64,000 bases of DNA from contig NZ_CP107976.1 of assembly GCF_036099295.1 (NCBI RefSeq), positions 2,108,001-2,172,000 on the forward strand. The letters run 5' to 3'. Under the pieces are notes generated by a model that made no database searches, was not told where the DNA came from, and was given only the letters and a program-made list of their open reading frames with translations. The translations under genes were made by a program, and so were the position numbers. This DNA comes from Streptomyces sp. NBC_00358. Lineage in GTDB: Bacteria > Actinomycetota > Actinomycetes > Streptomycetales > Streptomycetaceae. Of the stretch, positions 8,542 through 17,221 are shown one piece after another. Position 1 is the first letter of the stretch, and the number at the start of each line of letters is the position of its first letter.

Positions 8542-9363
8542 ATGTCGAAGTCGCGGGAGACCGCCGTCTACACCCACGGCCACCACGAGTCGGTGATGCG
8601 CTCGCACACCTGGCGCACCGCCGCCAACTCGGCGGCGTACCTGCTCGACTCGCTGAAGCCGCACATGCGCATCCTCGACATCGGCTGCGGCCCGGGCACC
8701 ATCACGGCCGACCTGGCCGAGCGGGTCCCGGACGGGCATGTCACCGGCGTCGACCACGCGCCCGCCGTCCTGGACCGGGCGCGCCAGGTCGCGGCCGAAC
8801 GCGGCCTGCGCAACGTCGAGTTCGCGGTGGCCGACATCCACGCCCTGGCGTACCCGGACGACACGTTCTGCGTGGTCCACGCCCACCAGGTGCTCCAGCA
8901 CGTGGGCGATCCGGTGCAGGCGCTGCGCGAGATGCACCGGGTCACCAAGCCGGGCGGGCTCATCGCCGTCCGCGATGCGGACTATTCGTCCATGACCTGG
9001 TACCCGCCGGTGCCCGGCATGGACGACTGGCTGGATCTGTACCTCCGGGTCGCCCGTGCCAACGGCGGCGAGCCCGACGCGGGCCGGCGTCTCAAATCAT
9101 GGGCACTGGATGCCGGCATCCGGGACGTCACGGCCACGTCGAGCACCTGGACCTTCGCCACCGAGGGCGAGCGGGAGTGGTGGAGCGGCCTGTGGGCGGA
9201 CCGCACCCTGGCCTCGTCGTACGCGGAACGCGCCACGGAGGGCGGCCACGCGACCGAGGAGCAATTGCGGGCGGTCTCGGACGCCTGGCGGGAGTGGGGG
9301 CGGCAGGAGGACGGCTGGTTCTCCGTGCTGCACGGAGAGATTCTCTGCCGAAACGAAGCCTGA
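8542..9363 (+). CDS. Class I SAM-dependent methyltransferase
   Basis: A 273-residue methyltransferase of the UbiE/Methyltransf_11 type. Motif I is LDIGCGPGTIT (about 45-55), followed by the acidic VTGVDHAP and the motif IV-like VVHAHQVLQHVGDP. A post-motif KPGGLIAVRD is also present. The C-terminal part (about 150-273) is a helical lid typical of actinobacterial small-molecule methyltransferases. The substrate is unknown. ATG 8542 is preceded by GAGAAGGGGA. It is followed after 42 bases by a small membrane protein gene on the same strand, which may share its transcript and ends before a strong hairpin. Confidence 0.9.
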   Translation: MSKSRETAVYTHGHHESVMRSHTWRTAANSAAYLLDSLKPHMRILDIGCGPGTITADLAERVPDGHVTGVDHAPAVLDRARQVAAERGLRNVEFAVADIHALAYPDDTFCVVHAHQVLQHVGDPVQALREMHRVTKPGGLIAVRDADYSSMTWYPPVPGMDDWLDLYLRVARANGGEPDAGRRLKSWALDAGIRDVTATSSTWTFATEGEREWWSGLWADRTLASSYAERATEGGHATEEQLRAVSDAWREWGRQEDGWFSVLHGEILCRNEA

Positions 9364-9405
9364 TCCCGCGGTATCGGGAAACACGGAAAGCAGGAGGTTC
9401 ACACT

Positions 9406-9576
9406 ATGGTTCCCATCCTGCTGGTTCTGTTGCTTGCGCTGGTTCTGTTCGGTGCGGGATTCGCGCTGAAGATTCTCTGGTGGATAGCGCTGGTGGTCAT
9501 CGTCCTGTGGCTGCTCGGATTCCTGGTGCGCGGCACGAGCGCCTCCGGAGGCAGGGGTCGCTGGTACAGGTGGTAG
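9406..9576 (+). CDS. Small hydrophobic membrane protein (56 aa)
   Basis: A 56-residue protein with a strong AGGAGG ribosome binding site eight bases before its ATG. Two close hydrophobic segments cover residues 2-43 (PILLVLLLALVLFGAGFA, then WWIALVVIVLWLLGFLV). A Gly/Ser/Arg tail ends RGRWYRW. This matches a short hydrophobic protein common in Streptomyces, related to the lmo0937/DUF5670 group, with no known role. A two-helix hairpin in the membrane with a basic cytoplasmic tail is inferred. It lies directly upstream of a perfect 18-bp hairpin terminator. Confidence 0.85.
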   Translation: MVPILLVLLLALVLFGAGFALKILWWIALVVIVLWLLGFLVRGTSASGGRGRWYRW

Positions 9577-9607
9577 GCCTTTCCCTTCGGGGAGAAGAGT
9601 CCCTCGG

Positions 9608-9644
9608 CGGCCCGAGGTCCGGAACGGTTCCGGACCTCGGGCCG
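9608..9644. terminator. Bidirectional hairpin terminator
   Basis: Perfect 18-bp inverted arms (CGGCCCGAGGTCCGGAAC and its complement) separated by one base lie between the end of the small membrane protein gene and the end of the convergent GvpF/L gene. There is no T-run, as is common for Streptomyces hairpin terminators. Confidence 0.85.
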
Positions 9645-9674
9645 TGCTTCGCGCCCACGTCACACCCACTTCAG

Positions 9675-9722
9675 GCCCACGGCGTATCGCTCGTGCTTCA
9701 CGCCCACGGCGTATCGCTCGTG
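9675..9722. repeat. Two 21-bp direct repeats, period 27 bp
   Basis: GCCCACGGCGTATCGCTCGTG occurs identically in content at 9675-9695 and 9702-9722. The stop codon of the GvpF/L gene lies between the copies (9698-9700), so the duplication extends or truncates that C-terminus by a few residues. Confidence 0.85.
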
Positions 9723-10477
9723 GAGCGCGTGAGGCCGGTGAACCCCGTGAGGCCCGTGGAACCCGTGAAGGAGTACGCCGCCCACGGACCCGCGAGCTCC
9801 ACCCGCACCGCCGGCTCATCGCGCGCGCTCGCGTTCACCCGTTCCACGAATTCCTCCGATTCCGCGCGCGACACCAGATAGGCCGCATCGAGAACCTCGG
9901 TGTCCGCCCCTGGAGAAGACGCGGGATTCAGCGGGGTGCGCACCCGGGTTTCCTCGGCACACCGGGAAAGGACATCGTGCAACCGGCGCGTGAATTCGTC
10001 CGCGCTCACCAAGCATTTCCCGGAACTCCCAGAAATCCCAGAACTTCCGGAACTACCGGTAGCTCCGGAACTCGCGGAACTACCGGAAAGAAACACCTTC
10101 ACATCCCATTCCACCCGGCCGTCGAGCCGGTCGAGCGTCCGCAGGAAAACCTCCCTGCGTTCGTCCATCATCACGCGTACGCCACTGTCGTCCCGGAGCA
10201 CGGTGGCGAGCCGGAGCGGCAGCGGGCTGGTGACGGCGGTGAGCGAGTCGATGACGCTCTGATGCGCCCTGGCCGTCGCCTCCAGCCAGGGGACGTCCTC
10301 CAGCCGGCGGCGCAGCGGCTCCGCGGCGAACTCCCGCTCCGGGACCGAACCGACCACGGCGATCAGGTCGCGGTGGCGCAGCAGCCTGGGCGGGACGCCC
10401 GCGATCCCCGTCAGTTCGGCCGACAGCGCTGCCGGGAAGGGGCGGCAGATCGCGTAGACATAGCGCAGAGCGCACAT
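9698..10477 (-). CDS. GvpF/GvpL-family gas vesicle protein (orphan)
   Basis: A 259-residue protein beginning MCALRYVYAICRP, the usual start of GvpL/GvpF, with the conserved LPLRLATVLRDD core near residue 86. GGAGG lies upstream of the ATG. GvpF/L proteins are accessory factors in gas vesicle assembly that bind the main shell protein GvpA. No gvpA, gvpN, gvpO or other gvp gene is visible within reach, so its usual partners are missing from this locus. Residues 131-153 are a Ser/Gly-rich insert built from 9-bp DNA repeats, and the C-terminus carries a second Gly/Thr/Ser repeat (STGLTGFTGLTRST). Both look like flexible linkers added by slippage. It lies 224 bp downstream of the transketolase gene on the same strand. 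Confidence 0.85.
   Translation of the reverse strand: MCALRYVYAICRPFPAALSAELTGIAGVPPRLLRHRDLIAVVGSVPEREFAAEPLRRRLEDVPWLEATARAHQSVIDSLTAVTSPLPLRLATVLRDDSGVRVMMDERREVFLRTLDRLDGRVEWDVKVFLSGSSASSGATGSSGSSGISGSSGKCLVSADEFTRRLHDVLSRCAEETRVRTPLNPASSPGADTEVLDAAYLVSRAESEEFVERVNASARDEPAVRVELAGPWAAYSFTGSTGLTGFTGLTRSTSDTPWA
10019..10087 (-). repeat. 9-bp in-frame repeat in the GvpF/L gene
   Basis: About seven to eight imperfect copies of a CCGGAACTA-like 9-mer on the plus strand encode the SGS-SAS-SGA-TGS-SGS-SGI-SGS tract. The period of three codons keeps the frame open. The array separates the N-terminal and C-terminal halves of the protein. Confidence 0.8.
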
Positions 10478-10701
10478 GGGTCTCCTCCCGCGGTTCTCCT
10501 CGCTCCGGCTCGGTGAACCGGTCGCACGACTCCCGCTCCCGCCGGCTTCCGCTCCCACCGACTCCTCTCTCCATCGGACGCATGGGGGCCGGGCCCATCG
10601 GGCCCGTGCCGGACGGCGGGACCGCACCCCGCGTCCTCCGCCCGGCAAGACCGCCGGCGCGCACCGTCCGCGTACTGACCATGGTGCCCACCGGACTCCG
10701 G

Positions 10702-12549
10702 TCAGCGCACCACGGCCGTCCCGACCAGCAGTCGGGCCGCCGCCGCGATCGACTCGGCGTCGATCCCCGCGGCGTGCAGTTGCTCGGCCGGGCTCGCGGA
10801 GCCCGGCATCCCACGGACGGCGAGGCGCACCAGGCGGGGCACCGGGCGGCCGTCGGTGAAGGCGTCGAGCACCGCGTCCCCGATGCCGCCCTCCTCCCGG
10901 TGGTCCTCGACGGTGACCAGGCAGCCGGTCTCCTCGGCGGCCTCGCGCAGGGTCGCGCGGTCCACGGGCTTCACGGAGTAGAGGTCGATCACGCGGGCCT
11001 GGATGCCGGCGCGGTCGAGCTCCTCGGCGGCGGCCAGAGCCTCGTGGACGGTGACACCCGCCGCGACGAGCGTCAGCCGGTCCCCGGAGGAGGCGCGCAG
11101 CACCTTGCTTCCGCCGACCGGGAACTCCTCGGTGGCGCTGTAGACGACGGGACTGTCGCCGCGCGAGGTGCGCAGATAGCGGACGCCTTCCAGGTCCGCC
11201 ATCGTGGCGACGAGCTTCGCGGTCTGGTTGGCGTCGCACGGGTACAGCACGGTCGAGCCGTACACGGACCGGAACATCGCCAGGTCCTCCAGGCCCATCT
11301 GCGAGGGCCCGTCGCGGCCGATGGAGACACCCGCGTGCGAGCCGACGAGGTTGATGCCGGAGCCGCTGACGGAGGCCATCCGGACGAAGTCGTGGGCGCG
11401 GGTGAGGAAGGCGGCGAAGGTCGAGGCGTACGGCACCCAGCCCCGCGCCGCCATGCCGACGGCGGCCGCGACCAGTTGCTGCTCGGCGATGTAGCACTCG
11501 AAGAACCGGTCGGGGTGTTCCTTGGCGAAGAACTCCGTGCGCGTCGAGTCGCCGACCTCGCCGTCCAGGGCGACGATGTCGCCGCGGGCGGTGCCGAGCG
11601 CGGCGAGCGCCTGCCCGTAGGCGTCCCGGGTGGCGATCTCCTCGCCGGTCTCGTAGCGCGGCAGGTCGAGGTGTCCGGACCCGGACGCGTGCACCGTCCG
11701 CGCGGCGGTGGGCCGGTGGACCTCCACACGCCGGTCGTGCACACCGCCGAGCTCGGCGATCGCCTGCTCGGGGTCCGGCAGCGGTTTGCCGTGCAGGCCC
11801 TCGCGGTCCTGGACGGATGCCACGCCCTTGCCCTTGAGGGTGCGGGCGAGGATCACGGTGGGCCGGTCGCCGGTGGACTCCGCCTCGGCGAAGGCGTGGT
11901 CGATCGCGTCCACGTCGTGGCCGTCGGTCTCGACGGTGTGCCAGCCGAACGCCCGGAACCGGCGCGCGTACGCGTCCAGGTCGTGCCCGTGCCGAGTCGG
12001 CCCGCGCTGGCCCAGGCGGTTGACGTCGACGATCACGACGAGGTTGTCGAGTCGCTCGTACCCGGCGTGCTCGGCGGCCTCCCATACGGAGCCCTCGGCC
12101 AGTTCGCTGTCCCCGCACAGGACCCAGATCCGGTATCCGGTGCGGTCGAGCCGCTTGCCGGCGAGCGCGATGCCGACACCGACGGGCAGTCCCTGGCCGA
12201 GCGATCCGGTCGCGGTCTCGACCCAGGGCAGCCGCCGGGGTGTCGGATGGCCTTCGAGCCGGCTGCCCGCCTTGCGGAAGGTGAGGAGTTCGGTCTCGCT
12301 CAGGGCACCTGCCGCCTTGTACGCGGAGTACAGCAGGGGTGAGGCGTGGCCCTTGGAGAGGATGAACCGGTCGTTGCCGGGGTGCTGGGGGCGTTCGAAG
12401 TCGTAGCGCAGATGGTTGGCCAGCAGGACCGCCATCAGATCGGCGGCGGACATCGACGAGGTCGGATGCCCGGAGCCAGCGGCGTCCGCGGCCCGAACAC
12501 TGTCGACGCGCAATTGCTGTGCCAGATCGATGAGTTGACGGGTGTTCAT
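10702..12549 (-). CDS. tkt: Transketolase
   Basis: A 615-residue thiamine-diphosphate enzyme of the pentose phosphate pathway, moving two-carbon ketol units between sugar phosphates. The N-terminal TPP domain has SGHPTSSMSAADLM and the ThDP/Mg motif LCGDSELAEGSVWEAA with VVIVDVNRLGQ. The pyrimidine-binding domain has the catalytic Glu region RFFECYIAEQQL and SHAGVSIGRDGPSQ. The C-terminal transketolase domain covers about 480-615. At 615 residues it is shorter than the usual 650-700-residue housekeeping enzyme, so it is probably a second copy. Its ATG overlaps the stop of the NDH-2-like gene as ATGA (12546-12549), so the two are translationally coupled and may supply reducing power together. 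Confidence 0.95.
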   Translation of the reverse strand: MNTRQLIDLAQQLRVDSVRAADAAGSGHPTSSMSAADLMAVLLANHLRYDFERPQHPGNDRFILSKGHASPLLYSAYKAAGALSETELLTFRKAGSRLEGHPTPRRLPWVETATGSLGQGLPVGVGIALAGKRLDRTGYRIWVLCGDSELAEGSVWEAAEHAGYERLDNLVVIVDVNRLGQRGPTRHGHDLDAYARRFRAFGWHTVETDGHDVDAIDHAFAEAESTGDRPTVILARTLKGKGVASVQDREGLHGKPLPDPEQAIAELGGVHDRRVEVHRPTAARTVHASGSGHLDLPRYETGEEIATRDAYGQALAALGTARGDIVALDGEVGDSTRTEFFAKEHPDRFFECYIAEQQLVAAAVGMAARGWVPYASTFAAFLTRAHDFVRMASVSGSGINLVGSHAGVSIGRDGPSQMGLEDLAMFRSVYGSTVLYPCDANQTAKLVATMADLEGVRYLRTSRGDSPVVYSATEEFPVGGSKVLRASSGDRLTLVAAGVTVHEALAAAEELDRAGIQARVIDLYSVKPVDRATLREAAEETGCLVTVEDHREEGGIGDAVLDAFTDGRPVPRLVRLAVRGMPGSASPAEQLHAAGIDAESIAAAARLLVGTAVVR

Positions 12550-14003
12550 GTCGCTCCTTCCGAACGCCTCGCGACGCCGAGGATCCTGGGACGCGAACGG
12601 TCCGCGCCCGCCGGGTCCACCGGGTCCGCTGCTTCGGCCGCTTCAGTCGCTTCGGTCGCTTCGGTCGCTTCGGTCGTCTTCCCCGCCGTGGGCGCCCCGG
12701 CCACCCTCGCCAGCTCGGGCGAGGCGGTGCCGAGCGGCACAGACCAGGAGCGGACGAGCCCCAACTGCACTGCCTGGCGCGGCAGTACGGCGTCCAATAG
12801 CCAGTCGGCGGCGACCCGGACCCGGTTGGCGGGCATGGCGGCGAGGTGATAGCCGCGGGTGACGGCTGCGGCCACCGGCCCCGACAGGGGAACGCGCAGT
12901 GGATTGGCCGCCGCCTTGACACCCCCGAGGTCGACCGTGAACCCCAGGTCACGGTGGCGGTAGGCGCGGCGCTCGCCGAATCCGAGCGAGGCGGCGACGT
13001 TGCGGCCGGCGATCCTCCCCTGGCGCCAGGCGTGCTGGGCCGTCATCGGTGTGTACTGACCGGGCTTCTCCAGATCGGGCACCGCCGCCGCGTCACCGCA
13101 GGCGAACACCTCGGGGTGGCTCGGTACTTGGAGATGGGGATCGACGAGGAGCCGCCCCCTCTCCAGGGGCCGCCCGAGCCCCTCGACCAGCGGATCGGGC
13201 CGGACTCCGACACACCACACGAGGGTCCGGGTGGCGACGAACTCCCCGTCGCTGAGCCGGACTCCATCGGCGGTGGCCTCCTCGACCGACGTCTTGACGC
13301 GCACGTCGACGCCCCGCCGGCGCAGGACGCGGTCGGCGGTGCGCGAGAGCCCCTCGTCCAGTTCCGGCAGCACACGCGGGGCGACGTCGAGCAGCAGCCA
13401 ACGCGGCCGCGCCCCTTCGCGCAAGGACCGCCTGCGCACCAGCGCGTCCGTGAACAGCTTTCCCTGGGCGGCGACTTCGGTCCCGGTGTACCCGGCGCCG
13501 ACGACCACGAAGGTGCGGCGCGCGGCACGGCTCTCCGGGTCGTCCGACGCGGCGCCGAGCTCGATCTGCCGGGTCACGTGGTCGCGCAGGTAGAGCGCCT
13601 CGGGCAGTCCCCGGAATCCGTGCGCGTGCTCGGCGACACCGGGTACGGGCAGCAGTTTGTTCACGCTGCCGACGGCGAGGACGAGCCGGTCGTACGTCAG
13701 GGTGCCGCTGTCGCCCTCCGGGCCGTCGTAGCGCACGGTGCGCGCGTCGAGGTCGATCCCGTCGGACGGCACCTCGCCGAGCACCAGGCGTACGTGGGGC
13801 AGGGTGCCGGCGAGTGAGACGGTGACACGGCGTGGCTCCAGGACACCGGCGGCGACCTGGGGCAGCAGCGGCAGATACAGGAAGTAGTCGGTCGGGTTCA
13901 GCAGGGTGATGTCGGCCTTGTGCCGGACCAGCCGCGACAGGACGCGGGCCGTCCGGTACCCGGCGAAGCCGGCACCGACGATCAGAATGCGGGGTCGACT
14001 CAC
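12546..14003 (-). CDS. NDH-2-like NAD(P)/FAD-dependent oxidoreductase
   Basis: A 485-residue flavoprotein starting at GTG 14003 after AGAGGAG. The FAD-binding GxGxxG is ILIVGAGFAGYRTARVL near residue 5. The NAD-binding motif is VVVGAGYTGTEVAAQ near residue 160, and the second FAD motif is VFACGDAAAVPD near residue 300. This is the type II NADH dehydrogenase architecture: a peripheral membrane enzyme that oxidises NADH and reduces quinone without pumping protons. A redox partner other than quinone is possible. The C-terminus ends in a Glu-Ala-Thr repeat (residues about 442-459) unlike the rest. The upstream holin-like gene is 99 bp away on the same strand and could share a promoter. Confidence 0.9.
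   Translation of the reverse strand: MSRPRILIVGAGFAGYRTARVLSRLVRHKADITLLNPTDYFLYLPLLPQVAAGVLEPRRVTVSLAGTLPHVRLVLGEVPSDGIDLDARTVRYDGPEGDSGTLTYDRLVLAVGSVNKLLPVPGVAEHAHGFRGLPEALYLRDHVTRQIELGAASDDPESRAARRTFVVVGAGYTGTEVAAQGKLFTDALVRRRSLREGARPRWLLLDVAPRVLPELDEGLSRTADRVLRRRGVDVRVKTSVEEATADGVRLSDGEFVATRTLVWCVGVRPDPLVEGLGRPLERGRLLVDPHLQVPSHPEVFACGDAAAVPDLEKPGQYTPMTAQHAWRQGRIAGRNVAASLGFGERRAYRHRDLGFTVDLGGVKAAANPLRVPLSGPVAAAVTRGYHLAAMPANRVRVAADWLLDAVLPRQAVQLGLVRSWSVPLGTASPELARVAGAPTAGKTTEATEATEATEAAEAADPVDPAGADRSRPRILGVARRSEGAT
12627..12680 (-). repeat. 9-bp in-frame EAT repeat in NDH-2-like gene
   Basis: Six three-codon units encode EAT four times and EAA twice. The plus-strand core CTTCGGTCG repeats exactly in the inner copies. 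The array sits in the C-terminal tail and does not disturb the catalytic domains. Confidence 0.85.
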
Positions 14004-14102
14004 GGTGCTCCTCTGACGGAATCGCTCGTCGTACGGGGCTTTCCGCGTCCCCCCGGCCGGGGCGCCCAAACATGGGCACCTCCGACTTTTCGCCGGACCG
14101 GG

Positions 14103-14603
14103 TCACCGTGCCCGGCGGAGCCACACCTCGGGATCGTCGGAGAGACCCGGACCGGTGGCCGTACCCCGGATGTCGGGCGCCCCGGACGGGATCGGCGGGT
14201 ACGGCACGCCCAGCCCGCCGGGCGGGGAGGCGGGCGCGCCGCCGCCGATGACCCGGCCGGGAGGCGTGAGTTCGTGCGCCCGTCCGGTCGTCGGCCGGGG
14301 CGCGGACGGCCGGGCCATGCCCCGCAGTACGTGGGCGACGGCCCCGAGCACCGCCGCGACGATCAGGGCGGCGGTCCAGCCGGGCAGCGCCGACGCGAGC
14401 GCCAGACCGAGGGCGAGCACCAGGGCGGCACCCGCGTACAGCCCGGCGGCCCCCGAAGCGGCGTACAGCGCGGCCGTCCGGCGCTGTTTACGCGTCTGCT
14501 CGCGCAGTTCGTCCCGGATGGTCTCACGGGCCACCATGGTGAGTTCGTCGACGAGTTCCCTGTCCAGATGCTCCAGATGTTCCAGGTGCTCGATGCGCTT
14601 CAT
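14103..14603 (-). CDS. Phage holin-like/Holin-X family membrane protein
   Basis: A 166-residue protein with an amphipathic N-terminal segment (EHLEHLEHLDRELVDELTMVARETIRDEL as its sense), then two membrane helices (about 47-70 and 75-97). A Pro/Gly-rich tail follows. The pattern TIRDELRE plus two helices is that of the actinobacterial holin-X/Phage_holin_3_6 family. These are chromosomal membrane proteins often found with small DUF3618-like partners, and lysis is not implied. ATG 14603 has no clear ribosome binding site. The HLE repeat at the start (14565-14591) is another 9-bp in-frame repeat. It may lead the left-facing group with the NDH-2-like gene. Confidence 0.75.
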   Translation of the reverse strand: MKRIEHLEHLEHLDRELVDELTMVARETIRDELREQTRKQRRTAALYAASGAAGLYAGAALVLALGLALASALPGWTAALIVAAVLGAVAHVLRGMARPSAPRPTTGRAHELTPPGRVIGGGAPASPPGGLGVPYPPIPSGAPDIRGTATGPGLSDDPEVWLRRAR

Positions 14604-14637
14604 GGTGTGCGGGTACCCGGCCGACCGGACACCTAAC

Positions 14638-14703
14638 GGGAGGACCGCGGACACCGGAACGACCTGCGACGGGAGGACCGCGGACACCGGGACGGCCTGC
14701 GAC
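14638..14703. repeat. 33-bp tandem repeat, two copies
   Basis: Two adjacent 33-bp copies begin GGGAGGACCGCGGACACCGG and differ at about two positions; a third partial unit follows. They fill the divergent gap between the holin-like gene and the VOC gene. The GACCGCGGAC core also occurs in the repeats at 18.4-18.5 kb. Confidence 0.85.
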
Positions 14704-14813
14704 GGGCGGATCCCGGGGCGCCGACAGGACCGGCGCGGGGTGGATTCCTGGTGTCCGCGGCGATCGTCCGAAACGATCTCCTCTTCCCCGCGCCCCCAAC
14801 TACGCTCGTCCTC

Positions 14814-15161
14814 ATGGAGATTCTGGGAGCCACGCTGCGCGTCTGCGTCGACGACCTGGAGACTGCGGTCCCCTTCTACGAACGGCTCGCGGGCGGCAGA
14901 GCGCTCCGCTTCGAGCGCGGCGGTGTGTCGGTCGCCGCGATCGGCTGCTTCCTGCTGATGAGCGGGCCCGAGTCCGAACTCGACGTGCTGCGCAAGGTCG
15001 CGGCGACCATCGCCGTGCAGGACGTCGAGGAGACGGGCCGGGTGCTCACCGGCCTCGGCGCCCGCGTCGTCGCGGGCCCGGTGGAGACACCCGGGGGCCG
15101 CAACCTCATCGCCGTGCATCCCGACGGGTCGGTGTACGAGTACGCGGACCGCCGCGGCTGA
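14814..15161 (+). CDS. VOC (glyoxalase/dioxygenase fold) protein
   Basis: A 115-residue protein of the vicinal oxygen chelate fold with two beta-alpha-beta-beta-beta units: LRVCVDDLETAVPFYERL, then IAVQDVEETGRVLTGLGA, ending NLIAVHPDGSVYEYADR. The C-terminal Glu of VYEY is a usual metal ligand. The first-strand His is replaced (TLRVCV), so metal binding may be altered. Members include glyoxalases, dioxygenases and drug-binding resistance proteins; no specific reaction can be assigned. It is a single gene flanked by a repeat on one side and a terminator on the other. Confidence 0.82.
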   Translation: MEILGATLRVCVDDLETAVPFYERLAGGRALRFERGGVSVAAIGCFLLMSGPESELDVLRKVAATIAVQDVEETGRVLTGLGARVVAGPVETPGGRNLIAVHPDGSVYEYADRRG

Positions 15162-15187
15162 GACGCGCCGGGTCCGGGACGCGACGG

Positions 15188-15229
15188 ACCCCGGTTGTTC
15201 CGCCCGCCGTGCGGTGGAACAACCGGGGT
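15188..15229. terminator. Bidirectional hairpin terminator
   Basis: Perfect 14-bp arms (ACCCCGGTTGTTCC and its complement) flank a 14-nt loop between the VOC gene and the convergent DUF5107 gene. It would serve both transcripts. Confidence 0.85.
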
Positions 15230-15244
15230 CATGCCCAGGCACGG

Positions 15245-17221
15245 TCAGGGCGTGGACGGAGGCCGCATGCGGAAGTCGTAGCCGGCCGGCAGGGGTTCGT
15301 CGCTCAGCCGGGACCAGAGCCGGTCGATGGTCTCCGCTCCCTCCCGCAGGTCGGCGACCTCGAAGCCCGCGTCGAAGACCGCCCGCGCGTCGTCGCGGCG
15401 GCCCTCGGCGAGCAGCAGTTCGGCCTCGACGAGGCGGAACCGGCCACGGTCCCGGGTTGCGGGGTGCAGCCGCTCCCACACGGCGCGCGCCTGCGCCGGA
15501 CGGCGGGCGGTCAGCAGAGCCTCGACGGTTTCACGGCCGAGCGCGGCCGTGGCCGCGGTCCACCGTTCCCCGTCGTCGCGCCGTTCCCGGCACAGATCCT
15601 CGAACGCCTCGGCGTAGCGGTCGGCGGCGCGTTCGTGGTTGCCGCTCTCCTGGTCGGCCACGGCGAGGCAGCGCAGCAACGGCCAGAGCGACGGGGCGAG
15701 TTCGAGCGCACGCTCCCAACTCCGCACGGCCTGGGCGACGTCACCGGCATGCCACTGGGCGACTCCGAGGTGGTACTCGGCGATCGGTGCGGCGGGCGCC
15801 GTCTCCAGCATGTCGCGCCAGTGGGACGCCACCAGTGTCTCGCCGGGCGGCCCGACCCGGCGGGGCTCAGGGAACGCGCCGGACCGCAGGAGTTCCCGCC
15901 AGGGCGCCTGGTCCTCGCCGAGTGTGCTCTCGTCGAAGGGTGTACCGGGCAACTTGTGGGCTGCGCGCAGGACTTCGAGCGCTCCCCAGCCGGATCCGGC
16001 GGCGAGCACCTCGCCGGGCTCGGTGTCGGCGTGCGGCAGCCAGGCGGCGTACGCGGCGTCGACCGCGTTCCGTGACAGGGCGCTCTCCAGCCGGTCCTCG
16101 ACGTCCGCCCGCGCGGCCTCCCAGTCCGCCCCGTGCGCGGCCTCCGCGCTCACGGACAACGGCCCGTACGCCTCCAGCCAGGAGACCTCGCTCTCGGCTT
16201 CGAGCCGTACGTGTTCGAGCTGGGTACGGGCGAGTCCGGCCTGGATCTCGCAGTACCCGCCGGTCCCCGGCTCGGTGAGCCACTCCTGCCAGCGCCGCCC
16301 GCCGGGCCCCGAGCCCCAGACGAACAGCTTGCGCCCGCGCAGGACGTCGGTGGACGTCTGGACGAGCCCCTCGCCCGCCTCGTCGACCGCGGCGATCCAG
16401 CGGCGCCGCCCGTCGGGCACCTCGTAGAAGTAGTCCGCCGGGAACGTGCTGTTGAGCGGGTACGTCCGGTCGGTCCCGTCGTACTCCGGCACGGGCACCC
16501 GGCGCAGCCGTCGCTCGTAGCCGAAGTGCCAGGCTTCCTCGGCCGGGGCGATCACCCTGCGCTCCTCGGGGACCGCGATGTTGGACCACCAGTACAGCGG
16601 AGCGGGCTTGTCGTGCGGATTGCGGACACGGACGCCGACGTGGAGGAAGTCGGAGCCGTCCGGCAGCCACAGGTCGACCTGGAAGGGGAGGTCGCGCAGC
16701 CGTTCCCATTCCCACAGGCGCAGCATCTCGCCGCCGTCGGGGGCGGGAACGCGGGCGGCGTGGACGGGTGAGCACGACAGGGTGGTGTGCCCGGTGGCGC
16801 CGATGTTCCACTCGATGCCGCCGGAGAACCAGGCACCGTTGAGGGCGAAGCAGGCCGGCTGGAGCACCGGGTTGCTGTAGAGGAGTTCCGTCGCGGTGGG
16901 TTTGTGGAAGAGCGAGACGATACGGCCGCCGAACCCGGGCAGCACGGTGGCGCGCAGCCGGTCGTTCTCGATCACGATCGTGTCGAGTTCGCGGAGCGGG
17001 CGTTCTCGCTCGTACCCGTCGCGTATGCGCTCCGGGAGCACGCTGCGCAGCGGCTCGTACCCGATCTGCCGGGCCATGTCGCGCGGCAGACCGACGCGGT
17101 CGCGGTCGTCGATGGTGTGCATCTCGTCGAGGGGCCGCAGCGGCGGCAGCGGGTTGCTCGGGCCCAGTTCCGCCGCCGGGAGGGGCAGTACGTCACGTCG
17201 GATCGTCGTCACGATGACCAT
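15245..17221 (-). CDS. DUF5107 and TPR domain protein
   Basis: A 658-residue protein. Residues about 70-370 match DUF5107, a beta-sandwich resembling galactose-mutarotase or glycoside-hydrolase accessory folds (LRATVLPGFGGRIVSLFHK, then NGAWFSGGIEWNIGATGH). Residues about 480-640 are helical tetratricopeptide-like repeats (VAQWHAGDVAQAVRSWERAL, ADRYAEAFEDL). No signal peptide is present, so it is cytoplasmic. DUF5107 proteins often occur with sugar-uptake genes, but no transporter adjoins here. The start is uncertain: ATG 17221 and GTG 17212 both lie inside a perfect inverted repeat and neither has a good Shine-Dalgarno site, so a leaderless or operator-covered start is possible. Confidence 0.85.
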   Translation of the reverse strand: MVIVTTIRRDVLPLPAAELGPSNPLPPLRPLDEMHTIDDRDRVGLPRDMARQIGYEPLRSVLPERIRDGYERERPLRELDTIVIENDRLRATVLPGFGGRIVSLFHKPTATELLYSNPVLQPACFALNGAWFSGGIEWNIGATGHTTLSCSPVHAARVPAPDGGEMLRLWEWERLRDLPFQVDLWLPDGSDFLHVGVRVRNPHDKPAPLYWWSNIAVPEERRVIAPAEEAWHFGYERRLRRVPVPEYDGTDRTYPLNSTFPADYFYEVPDGRRRWIAAVDEAGEGLVQTSTDVLRGRKLFVWGSGPGGRRWQEWLTEPGTGGYCEIQAGLARTQLEHVRLEAESEVSWLEAYGPLSVSAEAAHGADWEAARADVEDRLESALSRNAVDAAYAAWLPHADTEPGEVLAAGSGWGALEVLRAAHKLPGTPFDESTLGEDQAPWRELLRSGAFPEPRRVGPPGETLVASHWRDMLETAPAAPIAEYHLGVAQWHAGDVAQAVRSWERALELAPSLWPLLRCLAVADQESGNHERAADRYAEAFEDLCRERRDDGERWTAATAALGRETVEALLTARRPAQARAVWERLHPATRDRGRFRLVEAELLLAEGRRDDARAVFDAGFEVADLREGAETIDRLWSRLSDEPLPAGYDFRMRPPSTP

